DNA of 64,000 nt from Primulina eburnea. Lineage: Eukaryota > Streptophyta > Magnoliopsida > Lamiales > Gesneriaceae. The stretch covers positions 124,001 to 188,000 of the forward strand of contig NW_027331472.1 in NCBI RefSeq assembly GCF_022965805.1, read 5' to 3'. A model generated the notes under the pieces. It was not told the DNA's origin and ran no database searches. It saw only the letters and a program-made list of their open reading frames with translations. The position numbers and the translations under genes were made by a program. Shown piece by piece: positions 9,798-22,614 of this stretch; position 1 is the first letter of the stretch, and every line of letters starts with the position of its first letter.

Positions 9798-12728
9798 TTA
9801 AGCTTTTACCTGTTGGCAGTTCAAACACTTAGACACGAATTCTGCAATATCTGACTTCATCTGTTTCCACCAGAAGTGTGTCTTCAAGTCATTGTACATC
9901 TTCCTGCCACCAGGATGAATACTGAACCGACTACAATGTGCCTCTGACAGAATCTGCTGTTTCAACTCGGCAACATCTGGTACAACAAGACGGTTATTCA
10001 CGTACAGCACATGATCATGTACCTGATATTCTGACATATGTCCTGATCTGACCATTTGAATCGATCTTTGCACGTTCTGATCGGTTCGTTGAGCTTCTTT
10101 GATCCTCCTGATCAAGTCCGGCTCAACTTGAATAGCAGCAAGTCGTAGTGGCCTCCTATCTGTATCAAATGCTAATCCAGAGAGACAGCAACTTTCAACT
10201 AACTTTGTAACACCTATTGTCGACAAGGATAGAGAACAAACCTTTCGACTCAAAGCGTCCGCTGCAGCATTTGATTTTCCTGGATAATATTTGATTTCAC
10301 AATCAAAATCTTTTAACAGATCAAGCCATCTACGCTGCCTCATGTTCAATTCTGATTGAGAGAATAGGTACTTTAGGCTCTTGTGATCGGAAAAGATCTC
10401 AAATTTCTCGCCGTAGAGATAATGACACCAAATCTTTAATGCAAATACGATAGCCGCCAATTCCAGATCATGAATGGGGTATCGAACTTCATGTGGCTTC
10501 AAATGTCTCGAGGCGTATGCGATCACATGGCCTCGCTGCATAAGAACACATCCCAAACCTCTGTGAGAAGCATCGCAATATACAACGAAATCACCCGTAC
10601 CTGAAGGTATCGTCAACACTGGAGCACTAATCAGCTTTTTCTTCAGTTCTAGGAAGCTAGACTCGCACTCCTCTGACCAAACGAATGGCATATTCTTTTG
10701 TGTCAATTGTGTGATTGGCTTTGCAATACTGGAGAAATCTTGAATAAATCTTCGGTAGTATCCTGCCAGACCCATGAAACTGCGTATTTCCGGTACCGAA
10801 GTCGGTCTTGGCCAATTGATCACAGCTTCCACTTTACTCGGATCAACAGAAATACCATCTCCAGAAATGATATGCCCCAAGAATACAACTCGATTCAGCC
10901 AAAACTCACACTTTGACAATTTTGCATACAATCTCTCATTTCTTAGTGTCTGCAACACAATTCTGAGATGATCTGCATGCTCATTCCTGTTCTTAGAATA
11001 CACCAGAATATCATCTATGAAAACGATCACAAAATCATCTAAATACCTCTGAAACACTTGATTCATCAAGCCCATAAATACCGCAGGAGCATTGGTTAAA
11101 CCAAAAGGCATGACAATAAATTCGTAATGTCCATACCTGGTTCGAAATGCTGTCTTCGGTATATCTACATCTCGAACTCTGAGCTGATGATACCCAGAAC
11201 GTAAATCAATCTTAGAATAGACAGAGGATCCCTGCAACTGATCAAATAGATCGTCAATTCTAGGCAATGGATATTTATTCTTGATCGCTGCCTTATTCAG
11301 TTGCCGGTAGTCTATACACAATCGCATCGAACCATCTTTCTTTCGCACAAACAGCACCGGAGCGCCCCAAGGAGATACACTAGGTCTGATATATCCCTTG
11401 GCTAGAAGATCTTCTAATTGTGCTTTCAATTCTTTTAGTTCGATGGGTGCCATCCTATACGGAGCTCTCGAAATAGGGACGGTACCTGGTACAAGATCAA
11501 TACTAAAATCTACCTCTCGCACTGAAGGTAATCCTGGGATCTCATCTGGAAAAATATCTGCAAATTCCCGTACTACTGGCAAATCTGTCAATGCCGGGCT
11601 CGACTTCTGCATATCTACAACATAAATAAAGAAACCATCTGCTCTTTTTTGTAACAATCTGTTCATAGTAAGAGCCGAAATCAAGGGAATCCGAGATCTG
11701 GAACCCTTCCCGTAGAATTTCCACTCGTCTGTCATCTCGGGTCTGAATCTGACAATCTTATGGAAACAATCTACAGTGGCTCTGTACTTCGTTAGCATAT
11801 CAATACCGACTATACAATCAAAATCAGCTAGACCCAACACTATACAATCTAGGTCAATCTCATGCCCCTCAAACTGTAGAATGCAATGTTTAACCGTAGT
11901 TACAGATATCAATCCACTTCCCAACAGCGAATTAATAGATACAACCTCTAACAAAGACTCAACAGGCAATGAATGCAACAATGCAAATCGCTCCGAAATG
12001 AATGTATGCGATGCACCTGTATCTATCAAGATACAAGCAGGATAACCATAAAGAAAGCAGTTACCTGCTATAACATCATCTGGTGCATCTTGTGCTTGCT
12101 CTTCTGTCAATGCAAACACTTGAGCCTGTTGCCTCGGAGGTTGACTCACCGTCTGACTACCTCGGCCTCTGGTTGGAGTCGGTGTTGGTGGAGGCTGAAA
12201 AGAGTGAACTGATGATGCCTGCCGCTCAAACTGAGGTACTGGCCTGGATGCTCGTCCACTCTGGGCTGGCTGTACACTCCTCTGTGGGCAGACTTTGGCA
12301 AAATGCCCCGGTTGCCTACAAAGGTTACATCGGCCTGTAACTCCTTGGCATTGTTCAGTCGCATGCCTACCTCCACAAGAATTGCAGTAGACACCTGAAG
12401 TCCTTGAACTTTGATCAAAACCAGTCTGTCTTGATCCGCTGGAGCTGGACGAACTGCTCCCAGGTCGCTTAAACTGTTTCCCCTTCGCCTTCAGCTGTTC
12501 CTTTCTGCCACTGCTACTACCGCCACTATCAAATCTTGGAGGAGGAGATTGCATTGAAGGTTGTGGTGGTCTTGGCGCAGGAGCAACATATGGAGCACTC
12601 CGGTGTCTTATCAACCCTACTTCCGCTCCTTTGGCCCGATTTAACGCATCTGCGAAATTATTCGGTCTCCCCGTGTTTACCAACGTAAAGATGTCCGGAT
12701 TTAAGCCATTGATAAATTGATCCGCCAT
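9798..12728 (-). pseudogene. Element B gag C-terminus, protease, RT, RNase H and integrase N-terminus in one frame
   Basis: This 976-codon open stretch covers most of gag-pol. Approximate residues from the first methionine are: gag C-terminal part 1-130; CCHC knuckle [14 protein letters not shown] 134-147; protease DTGAS 236-240; RT palm [10 protein letters not shown] with Asp 509 and the active site FIDD 571-574; RNase H Asp 720 (YCDAS), Glu 757, Asp 782 and Asp 825 (ADALS); integrase HHCC region about 920-972, ending CLNCQQVKA. The true polyprotein starts upstream at 13226; a TAA replacing a Lys in EEYVAK (12779-12781) separates the parts. A TAA replacing Glu ends it at 9798. All catalytic residues I checked are present. 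Confidence 0.95.
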
Positions 12729-12779
12729 GGCCTCGTCATTCCCTGCAACGTGAGGTGCAAAACGAAGGAAAGACGAAAA

Positions 12780-13226
12780 TTAAGCAACATACTCTTCAAT
12801 ATTCAGTTGCCCTTGCCTCAAGTTTGCAAATTCAGCGCCTTTATCTTTACGGTAGGATACAGGAAAGAAACGCAGATAGAACTCCGTCTTGAACACTTTC
12901 CATGTAATTTCTGTACCACGTTGCTCTAGTGCTCTTCTCATGTTCAACCACCAGTTCTTGGCTATGTCCTGGAGTTGATGGCCAATAAGCTTTATTCTTT
13001 TCTCGTCACCATACTCCAAAGACTCGAATAACATTTCAATGTCCTCAAGCCAACTTTCGCACTCGATGGCATTCTCGGTACCTTTTAATGTGGGAGGTCG
13101 AAAGGATTGGAATCGCTTTAACAACGTCTCCGTAGGGGTCGCCGTAACATCCATAGGATCTCCGGATGTGCTCCCCTGTTCTGGTGCTGTGGGTCGTAGA
13201 GGTACGGCTGCTCTTCTAGGAGGCAT
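12780..13226 (-). pseudogene. Element B gag N-terminus
   Basis: This is the start of the gag-pol polyprotein (MPPRRAAVPLRPTAPEQ). The retrotransposon gag core is visible ([36 protein letters not shown]). I chose this start because D and A begin at the same place with MPPRR or MRPRR. A single nonsense change after EEYVA ends it; the frame continues in the 9798-12728 segment. The product would assemble into virus-like particles. Confidence 0.9.
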
Positions 13227-13459
13227 GTATCTAATAATCCAACTGATTAGTATACCAAATATACAACCGTCTCAGCCCTCCTCTAGTCAGTTACCTCTGA
13301 TCTAGAATCGGTTCTGATTCAGTCAATCACAGGCTGAACGAAATCAAATAACAACAACATGTAATAAGGAAAGCAATAATCATGCTAGCACATCATAAGC
13401 AAGGGAGAAGACTCGATCTACCCCGCTCATTCTATCCTATCTTAGTCTAAAGGAACCTT
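13227..13459 (-). other. Untranslated leader of element B
   Basis: A 233-bp interval between PBS and gag start. It has no coding signal and is similar to the leaders of A and D. Confidence 0.7.
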
Positions 13460-13471
13460 GCTCTGATACCA
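13460..13471 (-). other. Primer binding site of B (tRNA-iMet)
   Basis: The sense sequence TGGTATCAGAGC lies 5 bp from the 5' LTR end. Confidence 0.93.
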
Positions 13472-13963
13472 CCTGTTGTGGTGACCCGGGCTCTAATTCT
13501 TTTTCTTGGGATTAAATGGATCGTTATTCTAAAATGTGGGTCAAATTTTTCGCTTTTACATTTAATCAAATGTAATTAAACAAGCATAAGTTCTTTATTA
13601 AATTTACAACATAAAAACACAATACATGTCTTATTCTATATGTCCTCAACTAACCAGTATTAAAAGACAGTACATAATAAAAGACAACTACTGGTCCATC
13701 TGCTACGCCCGTGATCTCCACGCTAACACGATCATCTATGTCTCGACCCAGATCCTGCCCCACCTGTTGTTATGCACACATACAGACATAACAACAGCCG
13801 GAAAACCGGTGAGAACAAATCCCAGTATAAACATGTATACATGCATTAAATCAATCTAAACACATGAAACATGCTAATATGAATATCATTCATATAAAAT
13901 CATGCAATGCGAATCTAATCATGTCTAGACTCGACTCGACTAGAACTCTAGGGATCCCGTTGT

Positions 13964-14022
13964 GAATAAGACGTCATTGGCTGTCACCTACCCTACCAAT
14001 CGAGGTGCTGTACGTCTTATTC
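13964..14022 (-). other. Conserved LTR stem-loop, copy in B 5' LTR
   Basis: The arms GAATAAGACGT and ACGTCTTATTC pair over 11 bp, with a loop of about 37 nt that contains a CACCT/AGGTG inner pair. Confidence 0.62.
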
Positions 14023-15009
14023 CTAGACTTCGGCCTGATCTGTATCCACGTCTACAAAGGGGCGGTGATCTTCCCCTAAGCTGAGATATCGCCGAACATC
14101 TAGAAGTCTGCCTGATCTCCAGACTGTCCTATCTTAATGCATGAATACGAAATCTGTAAACAAGCATAATCATTCTAATGCAATGCCACATGATCTGTAA
14201 ACAAAGCATAGTAAGATTTGTATACAAGTTCTATAAACAAATCTATAAACAATCATAATCATATCTAGATATAAACAATAAAATAAGTATGTGATTTTGG
14301 TTGGGAAACTCAAATGTGAGCTCATTTGAGTCGTGATTCCCCAAACAAAACATGTACTATACCTTTCGTCGCACAGTTGCTGTCACGGTTGACAATACGA
14401 ATCTGAAATGGAAATGTTGATACAAAATCTATCAATCTCTTATCTAATCAACACATATCCAAGTCACTACGTGATCTCGATACAATTTGACGGCATAACG
14501 ACGTATATTCTTAATACCGGTCAATCCAAATCTCAACAGATAACAACATATACCATCCTCAACTCATAACCATTACAATATCAATCTAAAACACAATAAT
14601 TCTGCCCCAACTATTCATCAAACATACTGAAATTCATAAGAATTGCATATGATATCATTTCTTCGTTCCGTTTACGATTATAAACTCATAATCTTCACTA
14701 GAACAACTAAATACAATCATAATAGCATTTCCCTTACATGAAATTCTTGAAACATGATAGAACTGAACAAAACTTACATCACTTTGTAGCTTTCAAAGCA
14801 AGGAACACAATTCTTAACTCGGATTATGATTTGGATGGCTAAATCGTGAGATATCTAAATTCAAGAGCAAGAACTCTCCTTCTTCCTTAAGTTTCCCTTT
14901 TCTCTCCTTCTCTCGGCTGTGTCATCTGAGCAAGAAGGAAATGAAGCCAGCTCTATATATACTTTGCATGATTTATAACACATGGCTTCGTCTTTTCGTA
15001 ACACGCAGC

Positions 15010-15194
15010 ACCGCGGGTGCGGTCACACTAGGAGCGCGGGTGCGCCATGGCTTCGGCAGAAATTTTAATTTTTCACAAGTGATGACCGCGGGTGCGGTCA
15101 TGTAAATACCGCGGGTGCGGTGTGGCTACGGGAATTCAATCATTTTCTGCCCATTGCACCGTGGGTGCGGTGCTTGCCAGACTGCGGGTGCGAT
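15010..15194. repeat. Paired 23-bp-spaced dyads (B 5' LTR)
   Basis: Three pairs lie at the same offsets as in the left LTR (offset 6,746). A few substitutions occur within dyads, for example the fifth unit. Confidence 0.9.
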
Positions 15195-15334
15195 CTTGCA
15201 CAACTAAAATTTCATATTTTATCGCATCGTTTTCGCCCCGTCTGTTCTTGCGTTTCTTATTCAACTATCTACAAGAATCTTAGGCATTACATTTCTCAAT
15301 CTCTTTCTATTCATATACAATCTAGGGCATTACA

Positions 15335-15600
15335 ATATGCGTGGAGTGAGGGCGCGCATATGCGCGAGGTGTCCAGTAGCTTAAATTCCATGTCCAGAGA
15401 ACCTCGCGCATATGCGCCGAGGGAAGGCGCGCATATGTGCGAGTTGTGCGGTGGTTCTATGTGATGTCCAGAGAACCTCACGCATATGCGCGGCGATGGT
15501 GCGTGCATATGCACGAGCTGCAGAGAAAAGAAGTGTTGGATAAAACACTCAGCACATATGCGCGGGCCTTGGGCGCGCATATGCGCGCGACATGCAGAAC
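15335..15600. repeat. Paired 23-bp-spaced palindromes (C 5' LTR)
   Basis: CATATG centres start at 15409/15432, 15483/15506 and 15555/15578, each pair 23 bp apart. The pair partner of 15357 is the one split by B (6725-6730). One pair, 15555/15578, is missing from the 3' LTR. Confidence 0.9.
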
Positions 15601-15632
15601 AAAATGGAGCCACTTGCCCATAACCATGCGAC

Positions 15633-15634
<2 letters not shown>

Positions 15635-15681
<47 letters not shown>

Positions 15682-15691
15682 CATACATACA
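15635..15691 (+). repeat. TA microsatellite and CATA repeats at TATA position of C LTR
   Basis: About 21 TA units are followed by CATA units. They begin about 50 bp downstream of the last dyad pair, where the other LTRs have a TATA box. The TATA box may have expanded into this repeat. Confidence 0.8.
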
Positions 15692-16835
15692 AACTGAATT
15701 GATAATTCAGAAGGAAAGAAAGAAAAGAAAAGGCTGAGGAAAAGCTTTATATTCCTTCGAAGCTTTTAATTGTGAGTTGCGAGATATCCGCCCGTCTGAT
15801 TTTGAATCTGAGTACATCACCGTGTTTCTATCGACGAGAGCTTCAACTGGACGTAATTTTATTAAGTTTTTTATATGATTTGAAATTATGACATTGCCAT
15901 AATCAGATATGATTGATATATGTTGCTCTTGCGATATCAGACATCGCATAATCGAAACCTAATCAAAGAACAGATACCATATGAAATTATTATGAATTTT
16001 CAAAGTTGATTTGATTGTGATTAGATTGAATTGAGATCAGATTTGTGTTGTTATTGATTATGAGGTGTTGGGATTGATATCTGATTGATATATTGTGTTC
16101 TAGGTATACTGATCAGTATATAATTGAAGTCAGATCGAAGAACGGACTGATTATATAACTGTTATGATTTTAGAATTGATATAACCGAGATTATACAGAT
16201 TGCGATTGTTATCTGTTATTATTGAAGATTATGATACGTATTGATACCGATTATGAGTTGTGGTATTATATCTGTGATGTTGAGATTGACGGGGTTATCA
16301 TGATTGTATGGTTATGCCGTTGAAACATCAGCAGATTGACATTTGATAAGATTTGTTATTGATAGATTGTATCATTATATCGTTGACATTGATCAGATTA
16401 TGTTTCGAATTGGGTATTGCTCAGAACAGATCTTGAATGAGTTGTATATTGATATTGTGTCTATTCGATATTGTCATGTCATATTGGATATGGACAGATT
16501 TGACTTCGAGACTTCAACTTCGTCAGAACGAGAAGAGAAAGGTATAAATCAACGTTGATTCGGGATTGCTCAAATCCAGTCAGATTTGACTTGAGTTTCC
16601 CAAAATCACATAGTGAATAATTATTGCACTAAATATTTGCAATGCTTGATATTGATATGCTTACTCTATAGATTTATAGTAAAGCATAAGTTAGAGTTGG
16701 GCAGATCCGTCTAGTCTTTTGCAGAACTGCCATGGCAGAACCGCCAAGTCACTGAACTTTTGGATATATATTGATAGACTGAGGAGAAGACCGACTCTTA
16801 TTGCAGATCTTCAATATAGACCGCCAAAGTATGGG

Positions 16836-16897
16836 ACTAAGAACGTACCACCATCTAGCTGGGGTAAAGTAGATGGGAGAACGTTGCGTTCTTATTC
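16836..16897 (+). other. Conserved LTR stem-loop, copy in C 5' LTR
   Basis: The arms ACTAAGAACG and CGTTCTTATTC pair with one mismatch. Relative to A, B and D both arms carry an extra, complementary base (AAGAACG/CGTTCTT against AAGACG/CGTCTT), which supports conservation of pairing. Confidence 0.6.
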
Positions 16898-17425
16898 AGA
16901 TCGGGATCCCTAGATTAGAAATGAGTCGAGTCTGAGATGATGAGTCTAGAGTGTGATTTACAGTTTTATATCGATTCATGTTTTTCAGATTTGATACATG
17001 CTATTGATATGTGTTTCATGATTTTATATCTGTTTATATGAAATGCATGCTTACATTGTTTATACTGGGAATATAATTCTCACCGGAGTTATCCGGCTGT
17101 TGTCTTGTTTTGTATGTGTGCATGAAAACAGGTGGGACAGGATTAGGCTCAGACAGGGGATGAGAGATGATTCAAGATTATCGTGGAGATCCGGGATCAG
17201 AAGTAGATTAGGATTTAGCACTGATATCTAGTTGAACCTAGTGGATTTTTATAGACAGTACAAGACTTGTACGTTTATGTTTAACATGTATATCAGATTG
17301 ATTTACATTACGTTTCCGCATTTGTATTCTAAAAAAAATAAATTTATGTCCCACATTACTTAATTGTTTCATTTGGTATTAATAACGATTAAGAATATGA
17401 TTAGCGTCCGGATCCCCACAGCAGG

Positions 17426-17437
17426 TGGTATCAGAGC
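17426..17437 (+). other. Primer binding site of C (tRNA-iMet)
   Basis: TGGTATCAGAGC lies 5 bp after the LTR end. Confidence 0.92.
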
Positions 17438-17793
17438 ATTAGGTCTAGAACTGTAGGTTCTTGAGACTGAGATAGAAGCTAGTAAGCATGGTAGAATGAG
17501 TTTTCTTTCATTGCATATGATTGCTAGCATGTGATCGATTATAATGTTGAATTACATTGTATATGCTAATGTTGTAGTATGTTTTTTCTGTTTTTGAAGA
17601 TACATGTTACCTGAATATCTGAGTTGATTTGGTAATGTGTAATATTGAGACTGAATCAGTACCGATTCTTGATCAGAGGTAAGCTGATCAGAAAGGGACT
17701 GAAACAGATTTGTCTCATGTGATTGCTAACTCTTGTGATCATCAGATATACCTCCCCGAAGAATTCCAGAACGAGGAAATACTTTGACTAGTC

Positions 17794-18721
17794 AGATGGA
17801 TGTGTCAGAAACTCCGATGGAAATAATGTTGAAGAGGTTTCAGTCGTTTCAACCACCGATTCTGAAGGGTACAGAGACGCCTGATGATTGTGAGAATTGG
17901 TTAGAAGATATAAAATGCTGTTTGATTTCCTTGAATGAACAGATGAATGTAGAGTTAAATTGATTGGACACCAGTTACACGAAATTGCAAAGAGTTGGTG
18001 ACTCGTAATCAAGGAAGCCTTAGAACAGCGTATTACATGGAAGATCTTTAAAACTGAATTCTATCAAAGATTTTTTACAGTATCCTACAGACAAGATAAG
18101 GGTGCAGAGTTTACAAATCTGAGACAGGGGCAGTTGAATATTGACGAATATTTGGCCAAGTTCTCTACCTTGCTACATTTTGCTCCTCACGTGGCTAGGA
18201 ATGATGAAGCTATTGTTGATCAGTTTCTCAATGGGCTGAACCCTGATATCCTTATATTGGTAGATGTGGAAAGACCAAATAACTTGACTGATGCACTGAA
18301 CAGAGCCAAAAGAGCAGAAGCAATTCTGATGAGATAGAAGGGAGCTTCGTATGTTCTTCCATCACCAAGACCACAGCAACTGCCTCCGAGATTGGAGATT
18401 GGTGGTAGTAGTAGTGGTAAGAGAGAACAGTTGAAAGCTCGAAAGAAACAGTTTAAGAAAGTAGGAAGCAGCTCATCTAGCTCTAGTAATACTGGCCAGA
18501 GTTATACCGGAGTTTATTGTAGAACCTGTGGAGGAAGACATCCCACAGAACAATGCCGAGGTGTGTTTGGTAGTTGCCACGTTTGTCGACAGCCAGGTCA
18601 CTTTGGTAAAGTCTGTCCTCAGAGGGGTTTCCGAAGATTTCAGGAAGCAGAATCATCTGGATCAGTGACTCAGACTGAGAGACGATCTATTATTCACTCT
18701 TTCCAGCCTCCTAGACAGTAG
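17794..18721 (+). pseudogene. Element C gag, broken
   Basis: The start resembles the other chromovirus gags (MDVSETPMEIMLKRFQSF). The core is recognisable (CENWLEDI, then TWKIFKTEFYQRF, then LNIDEYLAKFSTLL). The CCHC knuckle CHVCRQPGHFGKVC is intact near 18575-18616, after a degenerate CRTCGGRHPTEQC. Stops lie near 17930, 18000 and 18335. It would have formed the particle shell. It is older than the gags of B and D, judging by the number of disabling changes. Confidence 0.85.
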
Positions 18722-19400
18722 GCCAGAATGTTGCCTTACACCAGAAGATGTAGTTGCAGGTATAATTTTTTTTATGTGAATATCCTGCACATGTATTGAT
18801 AAATACTAGTGCACTACAATTGAATGAATTGCATTGATACATGCTTTAATTACTGAGTCAGTATCTTCCGTAATATTTATCTATTCACTTTTGAGGAGAG
18901 ATTTTGTATCACTAACATCTGTTAGACATTATATGCTCTATTGTTACAGATAGTTAGATTGAGTTAGATGATATAGTACTTGGGTTGTCTAATTTTGATT
19001 ATCTTATCGGTAGTGAGATGTTGACCCAGTACAAAGCTATTATATATTATTTCCAAGAGATGATAAGATTCGGACCTGAAATGGCCGAAGAATGAACATT
19101 ATACGGTAAGGATTCTAGATTTAGAATTCCTTTGATATCCGTATTATTTATGATTCGATGATATTCGAAAGGAACAGAGGAATTCCTTATGCATTCAGTT
19201 GATGTACTGAAATCGAACTTATCATTGGCTGATTTGCCAAGTGACAAGAGAGTTGTTAAAGTCTTCCCAGATGAGATTCCGGGTTTACCTTATGTCAGAG
19301 AGATTGAGTTCAGTCTTGACTCGATGCCAGGTATTGTTCTTATTTCTAGAAATCTGTACGGAATAATACTGAAAGAATTGTAAGATCAGATAGAAGAGTA
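18722..19400 (+). pseudogene. Element C protease and RT N-terminal remnants
   Basis: Near 18795-18815 the protease active site reads INTSA where B and D have IDTGA, so the catalytic Asp is lost. Near 18990 a [12 protein letters not shown] stretch is visible, then MLTQYKA. From 19189 the frame gives HSVDVLKSNLSLADLP, then FPDEIPGLP, the start of the RT region. Stops and frameshifts are frequent. It is a relic. Confidence 0.75.
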
Positions 19401-20330
19401 CTAATCGAGAACATCTGATTGAGTGTTTCTCTTGGAGGTGCTTCAATTCTATATATGGGTTGATGAACCTTATATCTAGAAGTAGTTTGATGATTTTATA
19501 CTCGTTTTATGTATGATATTTTGATATATTCGCAGCGGGTGATTGATTGAATCGCACAGTTGAAAATTATGTTGAATATTCTGAGAACTGTGTGGTGGTA
19601 CACAGAAACTGTGAGATATGAATCCTGATTGAGATAGATTGCATTCAGGGTATGTGATATCTAAAGATAGTATACCGATTGATATTAACACCGTTGAGGC
19701 TATAGTCAGTGGCTGAGAACAATAGCAATGTCAGGAATGTCAGAAATGTTGAAATTTGTAATGCATGAGTTTAGCAAGCTATTATATATGATTGTTATGT
19801 TGAATCTAATTAAGCCTCAGACATTATATCTGAAGATGATATAGCAGTTGATCTGGGCAACGTGAAGATGTCATCGGTTAGTCAGAATCGACAGTATTGT
19901 CAGAAATTGCAATTTGATGAATTTACTAGATCAGTATTGATGATTGATGTTTTAAATTTGATCCGATATTACTGTTGTTCTGAATCCGCGTTGATACAGA
20001 TTGTGGTAAACCGTTGAGATTATTTATAGTTCAAGCCGAATCAGAGCTAAATTTGAAAATTAAAACAGTTCAGAAATTTGATCAGAATGTTCAGAACTTG
20101 ATTTTGATAATCAGAGCAGAACGTAGATCAGAATAACAGGTGTGTGACAGTATACTGTATGAGAATACTCATCTTGTTGTGCCGAATATTTCAGATTTAC
20201 ACAACAGAATTCGATACCGATAGTCAGAACAGGGTGTCGATCAGAATATCAGGTAAGTAATACTGTATTGTATGTTAATAACTGACTTGTTTGTGCCAGA
20301 TATTTTGAATTTGAAAGGACAAATATTGTC
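19401..20330 (+). pseudogene. Element C scrambled RT to RNase H interval
   Basis: The RT palm, FIDD active site and RNase H seen in B are not recognisable as frames here. The interval is too short for them, so deletions have occurred. Short traces such as the linker region before integrase appear around 20040-20330 (for example a twice-repeated VCDSxLYEN-like segment). I see no other gene in it. Confidence 0.6.
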
Positions 20331-21300
20331 GGAAGTGCGCAACAATTGATTCAGTATGCATCCTGATAACAGAAAATGTTTTGATAGAAACAGATGAGAT
20401 TAGATATGGCAGAATTTGTACTGAAATGTCTAAATTGCCGACAGATGAAAACAGAAAGATAGAAACCAGAAGATCTATTACAAAGTTTGTATATGTCTGA
20501 ATAGAAATGGGAGTAAATTTCTATAAATTTTGTGACAAAACTATCGAAATCTTCCTAGGATGATAATGTGATGGAACTGTGATTGACAGATTGATAAAAT
20601 CTGCATATGTTAGTTTGTACAAGATGACGTACAAACATGACCAGATGACAAAGATCAATGTCATAGAAGTGGTCAGAGTGAACTGAATGTCAAAGTTATG
20701 TATATCAGACTGTGATTTTTGATTTGGTTTGTAATTTTGGCACAATATACAATGAGATCTTTCACACATCATCCTCAGACTGAAGGATAGTTAGAGCAGA
20801 CTATCCAGACATTGGAGGATATCTGTAGAGCTGTAGTGCTAGATCTTAGTACTAGTTAACACGATATATTGTCGCTTTGTGAATTATCGTAAAACGATAA
20901 CTATCAGATGAGTATTGAGATAGCTTCAGTTGAGGCATTGTACAGTGAGAACTGTAGATTGCATTCGTATGTCAATAATATCTCGGAGATACCTGAGACT
21001 GAATCTGATAGGATCAGAGATATGATAAAGAAATTGGATCAAAATAGATAGATTTAATATGCCAACGTCGGACGATGACTACTGTTGGTATTTGAGACCG
21101 AAGATTGAATATATCCTGGACTGGGATAAATAGATGTGGTAGCAGATACTGATATTGATTTGTTAGGAGCTGTTGATTAATCGGAATCAGAGATCTGTGG
21201 AAGAAAGATAATTCCGAATAAAGACTATTCTACTGTTGAAAATACCGTAAGATCGTCAAGGTATCAAAGAATCTACCTGAGAGACAGAATGTGACGTGAG
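20331..21300 (+). pseudogene. Element C integrase and chromodomain remnants
   Basis: Near 20400-20460 the zinc-binding segment reads MAEFVLKCLNCRQMKTE. At about 20765-20825 there is HHPQTEG followed by a stop and EQTIQTLEDI, which corresponds to the [18 protein letters not shown] core of B and D. A degraded SPLY region is near 20960 and a YANVG/RR segment near 21056. Chromodomain traces run to about 21300. No open frame remains. Confidence 0.75.
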
Positions 21301-21414
21301 ACTAAGATTTCAGAATTATTCATTCAAATGAGTTTTCTGATTAATCTCTATTATACATTTCTTCTTATATGCCTGATTTGATTGACTGGGATTTCAGGGA
21401 CGAAATCTTATCTT

Positions 21415-21427
21415 AGGGGGGGAGAAA
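21415..21427 (+). other. Polypurine tract of C
   Basis: AGGGGGGGGAGAAA-like purine run directly before the 3' LTR start TGTAAGGC. Confidence 0.85.
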
Positions 21428-21619
21428 TGTAAGGCCCGAAATTTTATTTACCGTAATTCGAGATTAATCTGAAATGATTTATTGATTAATTAAGGTAAAT
21501 ATTAACGGAACGGATTAGATCGAGAAAGATGAGAAAAGACGCAGAAGATGTGCGAGGGTTGTGCATTCACGCACATGCGCGACTTGATGCGCGAGCCATG
21601 CTCGAATTGGGCAGAAGAC

Positions 21620-21806
21620 CCAGCGCATATGCGCGGAGTGAGGGCGCGCATATGCGCGAGGTGTCCAGTAGCTTAAATGCCATGTCCAGAGAACCTCGCG
21701 CATATGCGCTGAGGGAAGGCGCACATATGCGCGAGCTGTGCGGTGGTTCCATGTGATGTCCAGAGAACCTCGCGCATATGCGTGGCGATGGTGCGTGCAT
21801 ATGCAC
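21620..21806. repeat. Paired 23-bp-spaced palindromes (C 3' LTR)
   Basis: Three pairs of CATATG-centred palindromes are each exactly 23 bp apart (21626/21649, 21701/21724, 21775/21798). More diverged copies may precede them at 21560-21605. Confidence 0.9.
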
Positions 21807-22614
21807 GAGCTGCCGAGAAAAGAAGTTGTTATTGCTTATGAGGTGTTGGGATTGATATCTGATTGATATATTGTGTTCTGGGTATACTGATCAGTATATA
21901 ATTGAAGTCAGATCGAAGAACGGACTGATTATATAATTGTTATGATTTTAGAATTGATATGATCTTAGAATTGATATGATCGAGATTATTCAGATTGCGA
22001 TTGTTATATGTTATTATTGAAGATTATGATTCGTATTGATACCGATTATGAGTTGTGGTATTATATCTGTGATGTTGAGATTGACGGGGTTATCAAGATT
22101 ATATGGTTATGCCGTTGAAACATCAGCAGATTGACATTTGATAAGATTTGTTATTGATAGATTGTATCATTATATCGTTGACATTGATCAGATTATGTTT
22201 CGAATTGGGTATTGCGCAGAACAGATCTTGAATGAGTTGTATATTGATATTGTGTCTATTCGATATTGTCATGTCAGATTGGATATGGACAGATTTGACT
22301 TCGAGACTTCAACTTCGTCAGACCGAGAAGAGAAATGTATAAATTAATGTTATTTCAGGATTGCACAACTCCAGTCAGATTTGACTTGAGTTTCCCAAAA
22401 TCTCATACTGAATGATTATTGCACTTAATATTTGCAATGCTTGATATTGATATCCTTACTCTATAGATTTATAGTAAAGCATAAGTTAGAGTTGGGCAGA
22501 TCCGCCTAGTCTTTGGCAGAACCGCCAAGTCACTGGAATTTTGGATATATATTGATAGACTGAGGAGAAGACCGAATCCTATTGCAGATCTTCAATATAG
22601 ACCGCCAAAGTCTG

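Larger units (their letters stand above)
6731..15334 (-). mobile_element. Element B: near-complete Tekay/Del-like chromovirus
   Basis: This 8,604-bp element has two LTRs of 1,858 bp (6731-8588 and 13477-15334), a tRNA-iMet PBS, a PPT and the TSD ATATG. I count roughly 25 mismatches between the LTRs by eye, so it is younger than C but older than D. The gag-pol reading frame is nearly continuous with three stops and one frameshift. The chromodomain after integrase places it with chromoviruses. It is the youngest layer of the left stack. Confidence 0.95.
13477..15334 (-). repeat. 5' LTR of element B
   Basis: It has the same length (1,858 bp) as the left copy and no visible indel. Dyads lie at 15010-15194, TATA candidates near 14952-14979 and the stem-loop at 13964-14022. 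In this copy the stem is perfect. Confidence 0.94.
15335..17420 (+). repeat. 5' LTR of element C, second part
   Basis: The LTR resumes with the TSD ATATG (15335-15339) and ends in GATCCCCACA at 17420, followed by the PBS. It keeps about 511 bp, including a TA microsatellite, that the 3' LTR has lost between its dyad array and the TGTTATTG segment. A stem-loop lies at 16836-16897. Confidence 0.9.
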
